Under the pieces are notes generated by a model. The model worked only from the letters and a program-made list of their open reading frames with translations, was not told the origin of the DNA and made no database searches. A stretch of 64,000 bases of DNA, from the NCBI RefSeq assembly GCF_025717605.1, contig NZ_JAJIRQ010000003.1, positions 62,001 to 126,000 of the forward strand, read 5' to 3'. Both the position numbers and the translations under genes were made by a program. Position 1 is the stretch's first letter, and each line of letters begins with the position of its first letter. This DNA is from Paucibacter sp. TC2R-5 (GTDB taxonomy: Bacteria > Pseudomonadota > Gammaproteobacteria > Burkholderiales > Burkholderiaceae_C). Below, piece by piece: positions 53,019 through 61,144 of this stretch.

Positions 53019-53168
53019 GGGGCGTAGACAGGCGTCGCATGAAAGTGCATCCGGCGCGAGCATAGCCGCTCTGTCGATTTGTAAAACCACAGCCACAAGA
53101 GCGCAGACACAGTCTTGTCATCAAACCCGTCTAGCCTTGCGCTTCGTCACTCAAACCAAGGCAAGCCT

Positions 53169-53291
53169 ATGCAACAGCGCCAACCAATCAAAGCTCTGCG
53201 CACGCATATGCGAGCCAAGGCTGCGCTCGGCCGCACCTTGCTTTTGGGTCTAGTGGAATTTGTGGCCCTGTTGCGCGCGCGTACGCGCTGA
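53169..53291 (+). CDS. Possible 40-residue small protein
   Basis: A short frame in the 287-base spacer between the M14 gene and the DUF3579 gene. It starts MQQRQPIKAL, is preceded by AAGGC, and has a basic N-terminus followed by a hydrophobic stretch (LLLGLVEFVALL) and basic end (RARTR), as in small membrane proteins. No homology is recognised. It may be chance. Apart from this, nothing is seen in the spacer. Confidence 0.2.
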   Translation: MQQRQPIKALRTHMRAKAALGRTLLLGLVEFVALLRARTR

Positions 53292-53305
53292 AGCGCCCGA
53301 ACGAC

Positions 53306-53659
53306 TCAGCCGGCCGGCTTGGGGTCGGGTTTGGCTTTAACACTGGGCTCGGGCAGCAAACATGCTTCGGCGACCTGCAACTCGTTGTCGCGGGCAAAGT
53401 TCATCACAAAGTCCCAGGCCATGGGCTCGAGCTTTTTCAGCTCTTCGTTGACGATCACGCACTTGATGCCATTGATGACGCGAGGCACGCAGAGCGGTGA
53501 ATAGCCGATATAGGCCCCTATGCCGCCGCGCGCGCCACCAGGCCGAAAGCAAGACATGGCCCCGGCCAATCGTTCAGCCCAATCGCTGGGCCTGAAGGTA
53601 TGCCCCGCCAAGGTGACACCTTGAATAAAAACTTCGCGCGGTTTGGGGGCTTGACTCAT
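53306..53659 (-). CDS. DUF3579 protein
   Basis: A 117-residue protein of the DUF3579 family found mainly in betaproteobacteria. The start is the ATG giving MSQAPKPREVFIQG. Typical segments are 'GVTLAGHTFRPSDWAERLAGAM', 'FRPGG', 'IGYSPLCVPRVINGIKCVIVNEEL' and 'EPMAWDFVMNFARDNELQV'. The function is unknown. It is transcribed divergently from argD-argF, next to which it is often found in this order. Confidence 0.9.
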   Translation of the reverse strand: MSQAPKPREVFIQGVTLAGHTFRPSDWAERLAGAMSCFRPGGARGGIGAYIGYSPLCVPRVINGIKCVIVNEELKKLEPMAWDFVMNFARDNELQVAEACLLPEPSVKAKPDPKPAG

Positions 53660-53911
53660 GAATTGGCGGTTTGAATTCCAGGCCCGTTTATCGCCCAAAA
53701 AGGCGGGGTCAAGGGTTTACGACAGACGCTATTGTGCCTTGGATGGCCGCCAGCTCTGGCAAGCAAGGCGTCAAAGTCAGGACAATCGCACGCCAGTCCC
53801 TCCATCGAGAGGGTCAGTGCGGGTCGCCCCTTAGAATCAAGACGCAGCCGGGCCCTGCCAACAGGCAAGACCCGACCCCACCACCCCCTTTTTGATTTCT
53901 ATGGAGAGCCG

Positions 53912-55135
53912 ATGAACGCGCCCCAAGTCCGCCCCGATGCACCGTCTGAGCCACACGTGATGCAAACCTATGGCCGACTGCCGATTGCTTTGTCGCATGG
54001 CCAGGGCTGCTGGGTCTGGGACACCAAGGGCAAGCGCTATCTCGACGGCCTCGGCGGCATCGCCGTCAACACCCTCGGCCACGCCCACCCGCGCTTGGTA
54101 CCGGCCCTGCAAGAACAGATTGCCCGGCTGATCCACACCAGCAACTACTACCATGTGCCGCTGCAAGAAAAGCTCGCCGCCAAGCTCTGCGAGTTGTCGG
54201 GCTTGAGCACGGCCTTCTTCTGCAATAGCGGACTGGAAGCCAATGAAGCGGCGCTGAAGATCGCCCGCAAGTTCGGCCATGACCGCGGCAACGACATGCC
54301 CGAAGTGATGGTGTTTGAGGGCGCCTTCCATGGCCGCTCGATCGCCACCTTGTCAGCCACCGCCAACCCGAAAATCCACGCCGGCTTCGGCCCCTTGGTG
54401 GGCGGTTTTGTGCGCGTGCCGCTGAATGACATCGCGGCGGTACGCAAGGCCTTGGCCGAACACCCGAACATCACGGCGGTCTTCCTGGAGACCATCCAAG
54501 GCGAAGGCGGCGTCAACCCGGCCAGCATCCCGTTCCTGCAAGAGCTGCGCCGCGTCTGCGATGAACACGACATTCTGCTGATGCTGGACGAAGTGCAATG
54601 CGGCATCGGCCGCACCGGCAAATGGTTTGCACATCAATGGGCCGGCATCCAGCCGGATGTGATGCCTCTGGCCAAGGGCCTGGGTTCGGGCGTGCCGGTC
54701 GGTGCCGTGGTCTGCGGCCCGCGCGCCGCCAAGGTCATGCAGCCCGGCAACCATGGCACGACCTTTGGAGGTAACCCCTTGGCCATGCGGGCCGGCGTGG
54801 AGACCCTCAACATCATGATTGAGGATGATTTGCTGGCCAACGCGGCCCGCGTCGGCGCCGAGTTGAAGGCGGCGCTGCAAGCCGGCTTGGACGGCGTAGA
54901 CGGCGTCGTCGAGGTACGAGGTCAGGGCTTGATGCTGGGCATCGAGCTGGACCGCCCTTGCGGCGCCCTGCTCTTGCAGGCGGCCGAAGCCGGTTTGATG
55001 ATCAGCGTCACGGCAGACCGGGTCGTGCGTTTGGTGCCGGCCTTGATTTTGAGCAGCGAAGAAGCCGCGCAAATTGCCGCCATCCTGTGCCCCTTGATCA
55101 TAGCCTTTGTGGCGACGAAAGCCACGCAGCCATGA
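53912..55135 (+). CDS. argD: Acetylornithine aminotransferase
   Basis: A 407-residue class III aminotransferase in arginine synthesis. I choose the ATG giving MNAPQVRPD, which has GGAGAG just upstream. Family features are 'GKRYLDGLGGIAVNTLGHAHP', 'FCNSGLEANEAALKIARKFG', 'FHGRSIATLSAT', 'LLMLDEVQCGIGRTGKWFAHQ' and the PLP lysine in 'PLAKGLGSGVPVGA'. It could also act as succinylornithine aminotransferase, given the AST-type genes 5 kb away. Its stop overlaps the argF start (ATGA). Confidence 0.95.
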   Translation: MNAPQVRPDAPSEPHVMQTYGRLPIALSHGQGCWVWDTKGKRYLDGLGGIAVNTLGHAHPRLVPALQEQIARLIHTSNYYHVPLQEKLAAKLCELSGLSTAFFCNSGLEANEAALKIARKFGHDRGNDMPEVMVFEGAFHGRSIATLSATANPKIHAGFGPLVGGFVRVPLNDIAAVRKALAEHPNITAVFLETIQGEGGVNPASIPFLQELRRVCDEHDILLMLDEVQCGIGRTGKWFAHQWAGIQPDVMPLAKGLGSGVPVGAVVCGPRAAKVMQPGNHGTTFGGNPLAMRAGVETLNIMIEDDLLANAARVGAELKAALQAGLDGVDGVVEVRGQGLMLGIELDRPCGALLLQAAEAGLMISVTADRVVRLVPALILSSEEAAQIAAILCPLIIAFVATKATQP

Positions 55136-56094
55136 AACCAGGCACCGCTTTGATTCGCCATTACCTGCAGTTCAAGGACTTCCGCGCCGAGGAATATGCG
55201 CATCTGTTCGAGCGCGCCGCCATCATCAAGCGGCGCTTCAAGAATTACGAGCGCTACCAGCCGCTGGCCGACCGCTCGCTTGCGATGATCTTCGAGAAAG
55301 CCAGCACGCGCACGCGGGTCAGCTTCGAAGCCGGCATGTACCAGATGGGCGGCTCGGTCGTGCACCTGACCACGGGCGACAGCCAGTTGGGCCGGGCCGA
55401 GCCGATCGAAGACAGCGCGCGCGTGATCAGCCGCATGGTCGACCTGGTGATGATTCGCACCTTCGAGCACACCAAGATCGAGCGCTTTGCGGCGCACTCG
55501 CGCGTGCCCGTCATCAACGGCTTGACCAACGAATACCACCCCTGCCAGATCCTGGCCGACCTGTTCACCTTCATCGAAGCACGCGGCATGAACCAGCGCG
55601 GCATCGTCGATGTCGATTGCCTCAAAGGTCGTGTGGTGGCCTGGGTCGGAGACGGCAACAATATGGCCAACACCTGGTTGCAGGCGGCCGAAATCCTGGG
55701 CTTCACCGTGCATGTCAGCACGCCGAGTGGTTATGAGGTCGACGCGGCGGTTGCCGGCATCCAGAACAGCGACTGCTACAAGGTGTTCAAGAACCCCTTG
55801 GACGCTTGTCGCGACGCCGACTTGGTCACCACCGATGTGTGGACCAGCATGGGTTATGAAGCCGAGAACGAAAAGCGCCGCACCGCCTTTGCCGACTGGT
55901 GTGTCGACGCCGAGATGATGGGCGTCGCCAAGCCGGACGCCTTGTTCATGCATTGCCTGCCAGCGCACCGGGGCGAAGAAGTGACCGCCGACGTCATCGA
56001 CGGCCCCCAATCCGTAGTCTGGGACGAGGCAGAGAACAGAATGCACGTGCAAAAGGCACTCATGGAGTACCTTTTGCTCGGGCGGATTGGCTGA
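55132..56094 (+). CDS. argF: Ornithine carbamoyltransferase
   Basis: A 320-residue enzyme making citrulline from ornithine and carbamoyl phosphate. Visible are the carbamoyl-phosphate loop 'FEKASTRTRVSFE', 'HPCQILADL', 'GDGNNMANTWL' and the 'MHCLPAHRGEEV' motif with the active-site Cys. The start ATG overlaps the argD stop, so an upstream longer frame is rejected. Two hairpins follow (GCGCCCC/GGGGCGC and TAACTTTGC/GCAAAGTTA), and then a decayed second copy of its own 3' end. Confidence 0.97.
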   Translation: MKPGTALIRHYLQFKDFRAEEYAHLFERAAIIKRRFKNYERYQPLADRSLAMIFEKASTRTRVSFEAGMYQMGGSVVHLTTGDSQLGRAEPIEDSARVISRMVDLVMIRTFEHTKIERFAAHSRVPVINGLTNEYHPCQILADLFTFIEARGMNQRGIVDVDCLKGRVVAWVGDGNNMANTWLQAAEILGFTVHVSTPSGYEVDAAVAGIQNSDCYKVFKNPLDACRDADLVTTDVWTSMGYEAENEKRRTAFADWCVDAEMMGVAKPDALFMHCLPAHRGEEVTADVIDGPQSVVWDEAENRMHVQKALMEYLLLGRIG

Positions 56095-56143
56095 CAAGCC
56101 AAGCCGCGCCCCGGCCACGGGGCGCATTCTGTTCGGGCTTGGC

Positions 56144-56164
56144 TAACTTTGCAGCGCAAAGTTA
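56144..56164. terminator. Stem-loop downstream of argF
   Basis: TAACTTTGC-AGC-GCAAAGTTA is a perfect 9-bp hairpin, preceded by a GC-rich one at about 56105-56125. No T-run follows, so it may be an RNA-stabilising or Rho-linked element. Confidence 0.45.
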
Positions 56165-56197
56165 AGCGCCGTGTGGCGGGGCCAAGACCAGAATCGC

Positions 56198-56260
56198 ATG
56201 CACTTGCAGAAGGCACTCATGGAGTCCCTTCTGCTGCGGCGCATTCACTGTGCTGTCTAG
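56198..56260 (+). pseudogene. Remnant duplicate of the argF 3' end
   Basis: The 48 bases from 56198 match 56041-56088 at 41 positions by hand alignment. They read MHLQKALMESLLLRRIHCAV then stop, against argF's final MHVQKALMEYLLLGRIG. The frame is still open, but the remainder of argF is missing. It lies about 100 bases after argF. Confidence 0.75.
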
Positions 56261-56275
56261 CAAAGTGAGCCCAGC

Positions 56276-56704
56276 TCAGTGCCTGCCGTAACCACGGCCC
56301 TCTCCCCGGTAATGTCCACGGTCCCTGTCGTCATCGCGACCCCTGCCATGCTCATGCCCATGCTCGCGCCACTGGTCTTGCCGTTCATAGTTCTGGCGGT
56401 ACCAGTCGTCGCGAACAAAATAGACGTTCTGGCCGCAAGCGCCGTATTGGCGGCAATGCTTGCGCCAATTTCTCTCATGCCCCGGCGGCACGCGCATATA
56501 GACCGGCTCCGAGCGCTGGTAAACGCGCTCAACGACGACCGGCTGGCGATAGATCAATCGCGGCTGCTGCGCACTGCCAATGTCGATATGGCCATAAAAG
56601 CCCGGCTGGCCAATGCTGACGGATACGCCGAGGTCGCCGGCTTGCGCCGGAGCTAGGGTCAACAAGCCCAAACCGCTCAAAAACATCCAGGCCAGTCGCT
56701 TCAT
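56276..56704 (-). CDS. Exported hypothetical protein with His/Arg/Gly-rich tail
   Basis: A 142-residue protein with a signal peptide (MKRLAWMFLSGLGLLTLAPAQAG) and a mature start 'DLGVSVSIGQPGFYGHIDIG'. The middle contains 'PVYMRVPPGHERNWRKHCRQYGACG' (two Cys, probably disulfide), and the last 35 residues are rich in His, Arg, Gly, Asp and Glu. This pattern matches small secreted proteins widespread in Burkholderiales with unknown role. The start is the ATG beginning the signal peptide. Confidence 0.82.
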   Translation of the reverse strand: MKRLAWMFLSGLGLLTLAPAQAGDLGVSVSIGQPGFYGHIDIGSAQQPRLIYRQPVVVERVYQRSEPVYMRVPPGHERNWRKHCRQYGACGQNVYFVRDDWYRQNYERQDQWREHGHEHGRGRDDDRDRGHYRGEGRGYGRH

Positions 56705-56800
56705 ATCGCACTCCAAGTAGCAAAACGCTGAATCGACAACGTCCGCACAGGGGCTGGCGTGCACAGGCCTTACCTTTGGATACAAAGCGGGCAGGCACAA

Positions 56801-56833
56801 AAAAGACCTTGATTGCATTGAACAATCAAGGTC
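56801..56833 (-). terminator. Rho-independent terminator of the phasin-like gene
   Basis: GACCTTGATTG and CAATCAAGGTC form an 11-bp stem with a 7-base loop. On the minus strand it is followed by TTTT, completing a typical terminator. Confidence 0.88.
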
Positions 56834-56899
56834 TGCTGTGTTTGCACCTGCAGCTTTTTGTGCAGCCGGCTGCTTGCTCCGGCTGCTTTGCTGGCAAAT

Positions 56900-57544
56900 T
56901 TACGCTGTCACAGCGGCCGCAACCTTGCGCACGCGGCGCTTGGCCACCGTCACGGCTTTGTCGGCCTCTTGTTTGACCGCCGCAACCTTTTTCGGCGCTG
57001 CAGCAACTTGAACCTCGACCTGGCTGGCCAAACTGCGCTTGACGCGAACCGCTGTTTTACGAGTGGTCTTCTTGACTGTGACCGATCCGCCGGCCAAGCG
57101 CGACAAGCGACCTGCGCCCTCGACCAAGCCGGCCGACACCGCCAGTGCCGCGCGCGCGCCCGGCATGCTCAGGCTGGCCGCGGTGTTGAGGCTGCGTGCC
57201 AACAAAGGGTTCTTGACCTTGGCGCTGAAGCCGGCCATGCGCGACACGCCGACACGGGCTTTGGCGCTGCCGGCCTTGATCGCGCGCTCGCCACCGCTGC
57301 TCAACTTGCCAACGCTGCCTTCGATGATCTCGCTCAGGCTGTTGCGCAACTGCTTCAGCGCACCGGTCAAATTGGGTGCCAGCTTGACGCTGCGGCTGTA
57401 GACCTGAGTCTGCAAGCCATGATTGACACCGTCGAGCAAGCGGCTGCTGCCGGCACGGTAGGCCTTGACGGTCAGGCTGGCGGCGCGAGCGTAGTTGTCG
57501 ATGGCGGCCAGGGCGGTGGTGCTCAGGGTTTGCTTGTTGTTCAT
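56900..57544 (-). CDS. Phasin-like protein with histone-like basic tail
   Basis: A 214-residue protein starting at the ATG giving MNNKQTLSTTALAAID. Residues 1-135 are helical and amphipathic, as in phasin-type granule proteins ('NYARAASLTVKAYRAGSSRLLDGV', 'LKQLRNSLSEIIEGSVGKL'). From about 150 onward it is Ala/Lys/Arg/Val-rich ('KKTTRKTAVRVKRSLA', 'KRRVRKVAAAVTA'), like histone H1/AlgP tails. This two-part layout recalls PhaF of pseudomonads, which binds PHA granules and DNA. No PHA synthesis gene is in the window, so the role is inferred. Confidence 0.75.
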   Translation of the reverse strand: MNNKQTLSTTALAAIDNYARAASLTVKAYRAGSSRLLDGVNHGLQTQVYSRSVKLAPNLTGALKQLRNSLSEIIEGSVGKLSSGGERAIKAGSAKARVGVSRMAGFSAKVKNPLLARSLNTAASLSMPGARAALAVSAGLVEGAGRLSRLAGGSVTVKKTTRKTAVRVKRSLASQVEVQVAAAPKKVAAVKQEADKAVTVAKRRVRKVAAAVTA

Positions 57545-57798
57545 GCTGTGCGCTTTCTCAAAGGGTTCAATGGGCTCGCCATCTAGCTTTGCTTGAATCT
57601 TCTGGTTCAGCTTGCCCTGGCGATGACCGCAGTTTCCCGGCAAAGCCCTAGAGAGCGATACCCAAATCTGGCCAAAACGCACGATATTCCTAGAGCCAGC
57701 TCCCAAATTGCTCGAGGGCGCCGCACAGGGTAAGACCACCCGAATCCGCCCCAGCCTCTAGAATGCGCGCCCGCCCTGATCACGATTCAAACCGCCCC

Positions 57799-58674
57799 AT
57801 GAACATCACCGTCCTCGAAGAACTGCGCATCTATATCGACCCTTTGACGCCCGAAGAACACCAGGCGCTGGAGCGCAGCATTCTGAGCGAAGGTTGCCGA
57901 GACGCCCTGGTGCTGTGGGGCGACATCTTGGTGGACGGCCACAACCGTTACGGCATTTGTCAGCAGCATGGCCTGCCCTTCAATACCGTGCAGAACACCC
58001 GCTTCAAGTCCATGGAGGACGTGCACCTGTGGATGATCGACCAGCACCTGGGCCGGCGCAGCCTGTCTGACTTTCAGCGCGGCGTGTTGGCGCTGCGCAA
58101 GAAAGAGATCACAGCGGAGCGTGCACAGGCTGCCGTCACCGCGCTGGCCGAGGCTGGTGCGGGCATTGGCAGCGAATTTGCTGCCGAAATCAGCGCCGAC
58201 GCACAAGCCGCAGCCAGCGCCGATCAGCCGCTGACCAGCCGCGAAGGTGTGGCCAAGGCCGCCCGCATCAGCAGCAATACCGTGGTGCAGATCGAAAAGA
58301 TTCAAAAGAGCGCCGCGCCCGAGTTGGTGCAGGCGGTCAAGGCCGGCACGATCTCGATCAACGCCGCTGCAGCCGTCTCGAGCCTGGGGCATGACGAGCA
58401 GGTCGCGGCCGTGGCCGGAGGCAAAAAGGAGTTGCAGCAGGCCGCCAAACGCGTGCGCGAGAGCAAAACCGGGAGTCGCGCTTCCAAAGCGCAGGCGCCT
58501 GCCGAGGGCGGCGCAGAAAGTGCTGACCAAGAAGGCGACTCTGATCAGCGCAACCGCGAGGCACAGCTGCAACTGCTGCAAAGCACGGTGCTGGAATTGA
58601 CGGCCGAAAACAAGGCGCTCAAAGATCAGGTGCGCAGTCTGCAAGATCAGCTGGCACAAGCGCAGCAAAGCTAA
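57799..58674 (+). CDS. Orphan ParB-like nuclease-domain protein
   Basis: A 291-residue protein starting at the ATG giving MNITVLEELRIYI. It has an N-terminal ParB-like unit ('LTPEEHQALERSILSEG', 'ILVDGHNRYGICQQHG'), an HTH-type region ('SREGVAKAARISSNTVVQIEKI', 'GTISINAAAAVSSL') and a C-terminal coiled coil (225-290, 'LQLLQSTVLELTAENKALKDQV'). The canonical ParB arginine box is not evident, and no parA is next to it, so it is not the chromosomal partition protein. Such proteins are often called plasmid-replication-like. Confidence 0.78.
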   Translation: MNITVLEELRIYIDPLTPEEHQALERSILSEGCRDALVLWGDILVDGHNRYGICQQHGLPFNTVQNTRFKSMEDVHLWMIDQHLGRRSLSDFQRGVLALRKKEITAERAQAAVTALAEAGAGIGSEFAAEISADAQAAASADQPLTSREGVAKAARISSNTVVQIEKIQKSAAPELVQAVKAGTISINAAAAVSSLGHDEQVAAVAGGKKELQQAAKRVRESKTGSRASKAQAPAEGGAESADQEGDSDQRNREAQLQLLQSTVLELTAENKALKDQVRSLQDQLAQAQQS

Positions 58675-58773
58675 GGTCAAAGTTAAAGTTATGCCGACCC
58701 GCTACAGTCAGGTCCTGCGCAGGCGTGAAATGCGCTCAGAATAGGCGTCACCTAGACAGGACCCCAACCCGCA

Positions 58774-59937
58774 ATGGACAGCAGCAGCGAACTCCAAGCC
58801 GAAAATCAAGCCCTGCGCCAGCAGTTGGAATCTTTGTTGCGTGAGGCGCGCAGCAATGAAGACAAGATGCGGCGGTTTGAACAGTTAGAGCACCGGCTGA
58901 TTGGTGCGCGCTCGATGGCCGACCTGCTGCGCCTGCTCTTGAACGAGTACCGCCAGAGCTTTGGCATCGACTGCGTGACCTTGGCCCTGCTCGACCGGGA
59001 TCAAGAAACCAGTGGCTTGCTGGACGCCGAGCGCCCGCGCGATGACCAGGCCGAGCGGGCGCAGCTCGACGGCCTGACCCTGCTGCACAGCCTGAAGCCG
59101 ATCGAGTCCTTGTTCCAGGACCTGACCCACCCAAGCCTTGGGCCCTTCAATGAAGGTCTGCACCGGCCCTTGTTCGGCACGCCCTCACCCGCCCTGGCCT
59201 CGGTGGCGCTGCTGCCCTTGAGCCGGCATGGCGAGCTGATCGGCAGCCTGCATTTCGGCAGCACCGACCCCAGCCGCTACGAACGCGCGGCCGGCACGCA
59301 ATTGCTGCAGCGCTTGGCCGCGATCGTATCGGTCTGTCTGGACAACGCTCTCAACCATGAACGCCTGAAACGGGCCGGGCTCAGCGATATGTTGACCGGC
59401 GTGCACAACCGCCGCTACTTCGAGCACCGCAGCCAGATCGAGGTCAGCCAGGCGCGCCGCTACCAGCATGACCTCGCCTGTTTGTTTCTAGACCTTGATC
59501 ATTTCAAAACCGTCAACGACAGCTTTGGCCATGCGGCCGGCGACGCGGTACTGCAAAAGATCGCCCACATCATCCAAGCGCAGCTGCGCGCCGGCGACAC
59601 CGTGGCCCGCTTTGGCGGCGAAGAGTTTGTGGTCTTGCTGCCGCAAGCGCCCGCCCAACATGCGCGCGACATCGCCGAACGCATACGCTTGAGTATTTCG
59701 GCAGAGCCACTGACCCTGCCCGGCGGTGAAGTCGTGCCCATCAGCGTCTCGATTGGCTTGGCCATGCTGGGTCTCAGCCACCTCAGCGGCGACTCGCCGT
59801 CTTTGGCGCAAGGTTTGGTCAATGATGCCGACCGGGCGCTTTACCGCGCCAAGGCCACCGGACGCAATCGGGTGACGTGCAGCGCCGCGAGCGACAAACT
59901 TGTCGAAACACTCGGCCCGCAAAAAAATGCCCACTGA
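58774..59937 (+). CDS. GAF-like sensor diguanylate cyclase
   Basis: A 387-residue cytoplasmic protein. A coiled-coil start (residues 5-40) leads into a DUF484/GAF-like domain (about 45-200, 'LASVALLPLSRHGELIGSLHFGS') and a GGDEF domain (220-375). The active-site motif is GGEEF at 281-285 with an RxxD inhibitory site (RAGD, 272-275) five residues before it. It should make cyclic-di-GMP with product inhibition. The ligand sensed by the N-terminal domain is unknown. Its end overlaps or nearly touches the next gene. Confidence 0.92.
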   Translation: MDSSSELQAENQALRQQLESLLREARSNEDKMRRFEQLEHRLIGARSMADLLRLLLNEYRQSFGIDCVTLALLDRDQETSGLLDAERPRDDQAERAQLDGLTLLHSLKPIESLFQDLTHPSLGPFNEGLHRPLFGTPSPALASVALLPLSRHGELIGSLHFGSTDPSRYERAAGTQLLQRLAAIVSVCLDNALNHERLKRAGLSDMLTGVHNRRYFEHRSQIEVSQARRYQHDLACLFLDLDHFKTVNDSFGHAAGDAVLQKIAHIIQAQLRAGDTVARFGGEEFVVLLPQAPAQHARDIAERIRLSISAEPLTLPGGEVVPISVSIGLAMLGLSHLSGDSPSLAQGLVNDADRALYRAKATGRNRVTCSAASDKLVETLGPQKNAH

Positions 59938-59950
59938 AGGAGCAAACGAG

Positions 59951-60328
59951 GTGCAAAACGACCCCCGCCAGAAGCCCGGCAAGGGCCAAATTCAATCGGT
60001 TTGGGCTGGCCTGATTCTGATCGTGCTGGGCGGCCTGTTTTTCGCCGACAACCGGGGTTGGTTGGATCTGCGCAAGCTGCAGACCTTTTGGCCCGCCATC
60101 ATCGGGCTGCTTGGCCTCGGGCAAATGCTGGGCGCGCGCAACACCGAGCAACTCTGCCGAGGTGGTTTGCTGGTCTTTGTCTCGGCTTGGTTGTATGCCT
60201 CGCTTGAACATGTTTGGGGGCTGAATTTCTACAACAGCTGGCCCCTGTTACTGATCGCTGTGGGGCTGAGCAAGGTCATCACCGGCGTGTTCCATCCCAG
60301 CCAGGCTGGCGCAGACAAAGATCGTTGA
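59951..60328 (+). CDS. LiaI/LiaF-like small membrane protein
   Basis: About 125 residues. A GTG start is chosen because AAGGAG lies eight bases upstream; an ATG at 59927 inside the cyclase gene gives eight more residues. The protein has four hydrophobic segments ('SVWAGLILIVLGGLFFAD', 'FWPAIIGLLGLGQML', 'LLVFVSAWLYASL', 'WPLLLIAVGLSKVITG'), each motif starting with a WP-type turn, as in LiaF-like/DUF5668 domains. Role unknown; the neighbouring cyclase may be co-expressed. Confidence 0.8.
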   Translation: MQNDPRQKPGKGQIQSVWAGLILIVLGGLFFADNRGWLDLRKLQTFWPAIIGLLGLGQMLGARNTEQLCRGGLLVFVSAWLYASLEHVWGLNFYNSWPLLLIAVGLSKVITGVFHPSQAGADKDR

Positions 60329-60373
60329 CGCGCCGCCGCGCCCCGCTGAGGTCGATACGCAGCGCCCCGGCCC

Positions 60374-61144
60374 CTAGAGCCGATTGATCTCGCCAAGCCG
60401 CCGCTCCCACACCGGGCCGCCATCATCAATGCGCACATGTTGGGCGTATCCAAACCCACAGGCCTTCAAGGCCTCGGCCGCAGCCTGGGCCGGCGCGCCG
60501 AGCTGTCCCATCGCCGCCTGCGCGTCCGCGCTCAAGAATGAGAGATACAAGGTCTGGCGAGGCAGCAAAGCCGCCAGATGGCTGCGCCAAGCGTCCCCAA
60601 ACTTGGCCTGAGCTGCCTGCGGGTCGGCGGCGTAAAAATGCGCACCAAGGCCCTGCCAGAACGGTGCCCTGCCCGCCTCGTCCAGCGGCCCGGCCAGCTC
60701 GACCATCAGGCGCTCAGAAAACCCAGCCGGCTGCGCCCGAATGCGCTGCAGGGCGGCTTCAATCAGCTGCGTCAAGGCCGCGACCTGCATCTGGGGCGGC
60801 AAATCGGGCGAGCAAGCCAGATCGGCCAGTTCACTCTCGCCGCTGTGGTCATTGCCCAGCAGCAAGGTGGTCTGAGTACGGAACAGCCCTAACTCGGCAG
60901 CCGCATGCACGACGCGACCGACGTGATAACTGAAGCGCGGCAGTGCCAGACCCAGATGCCCGACCAAGCGAAGGCAGGCCAGCGGCACCGACGAGGCGGC
61001 GTCCGCCAGGATCAGCCATTGCCCTTCGGCCTCGGTCAGACTCAGCGCCACCCCGGTCTGGTTGCGCCATGCACCCAGCAGTTGGGCATCGTCCACTTGC
61101 CAGCCACGCACTTGCCAGCCTTGTGCTGCCCCGACTTGACTCAT
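60374..61144 (-). CDS. Short AstA-family arginine N-succinyltransferase subunit (AruF-like)
   Basis: A 256-residue member of the AstA/AruF family. The C-terminal half keeps the family pattern ('RAPFWQGLGAHFYAADPQAA', 'HLAALLPRQTLYLSFLSADA', 'IDDGGPVWE'), parallel to the neighbouring full-length paralogue ('QSPFWDAVGRRFFDMDYPQA', 'DIFDGGPT'). It is about 85 residues shorter than usual subunits, the N-terminal region being reduced. In Pseudomonas two AstA paralogues form a heteromer that succinylates arginine. It overlaps the partner gene by four bases. Confidence 0.78.
   Translation of the reverse strand: MSQVGAAQGWQVRGWQVDDAQLLGAWRNQTGVALSLTEAEGQWLILADAASSVPLACLRLVGHLGLALPRFSYHVGRVVHAAAELGLFRTQTTLLLGNDHSGESELADLACSPDLPPQMQVAALTQLIEAALQRIRAQPAGFSERLMVELAGPLDEAGRAPFWQGLGAHFYAADPQAAQAKFGDAWRSHLAALLPRQTLYLSFLSADAQAAMGQLGAPAQAAAEALKACGFGYAQHVRIDDGGPVWERRLGEINRL

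Noticed and set aside
54922-56127. 401-codon minus-strand open frame opposite argF
   Set aside because: Shadow of argF and the end of argD; no ribosome site or recognisable motif.
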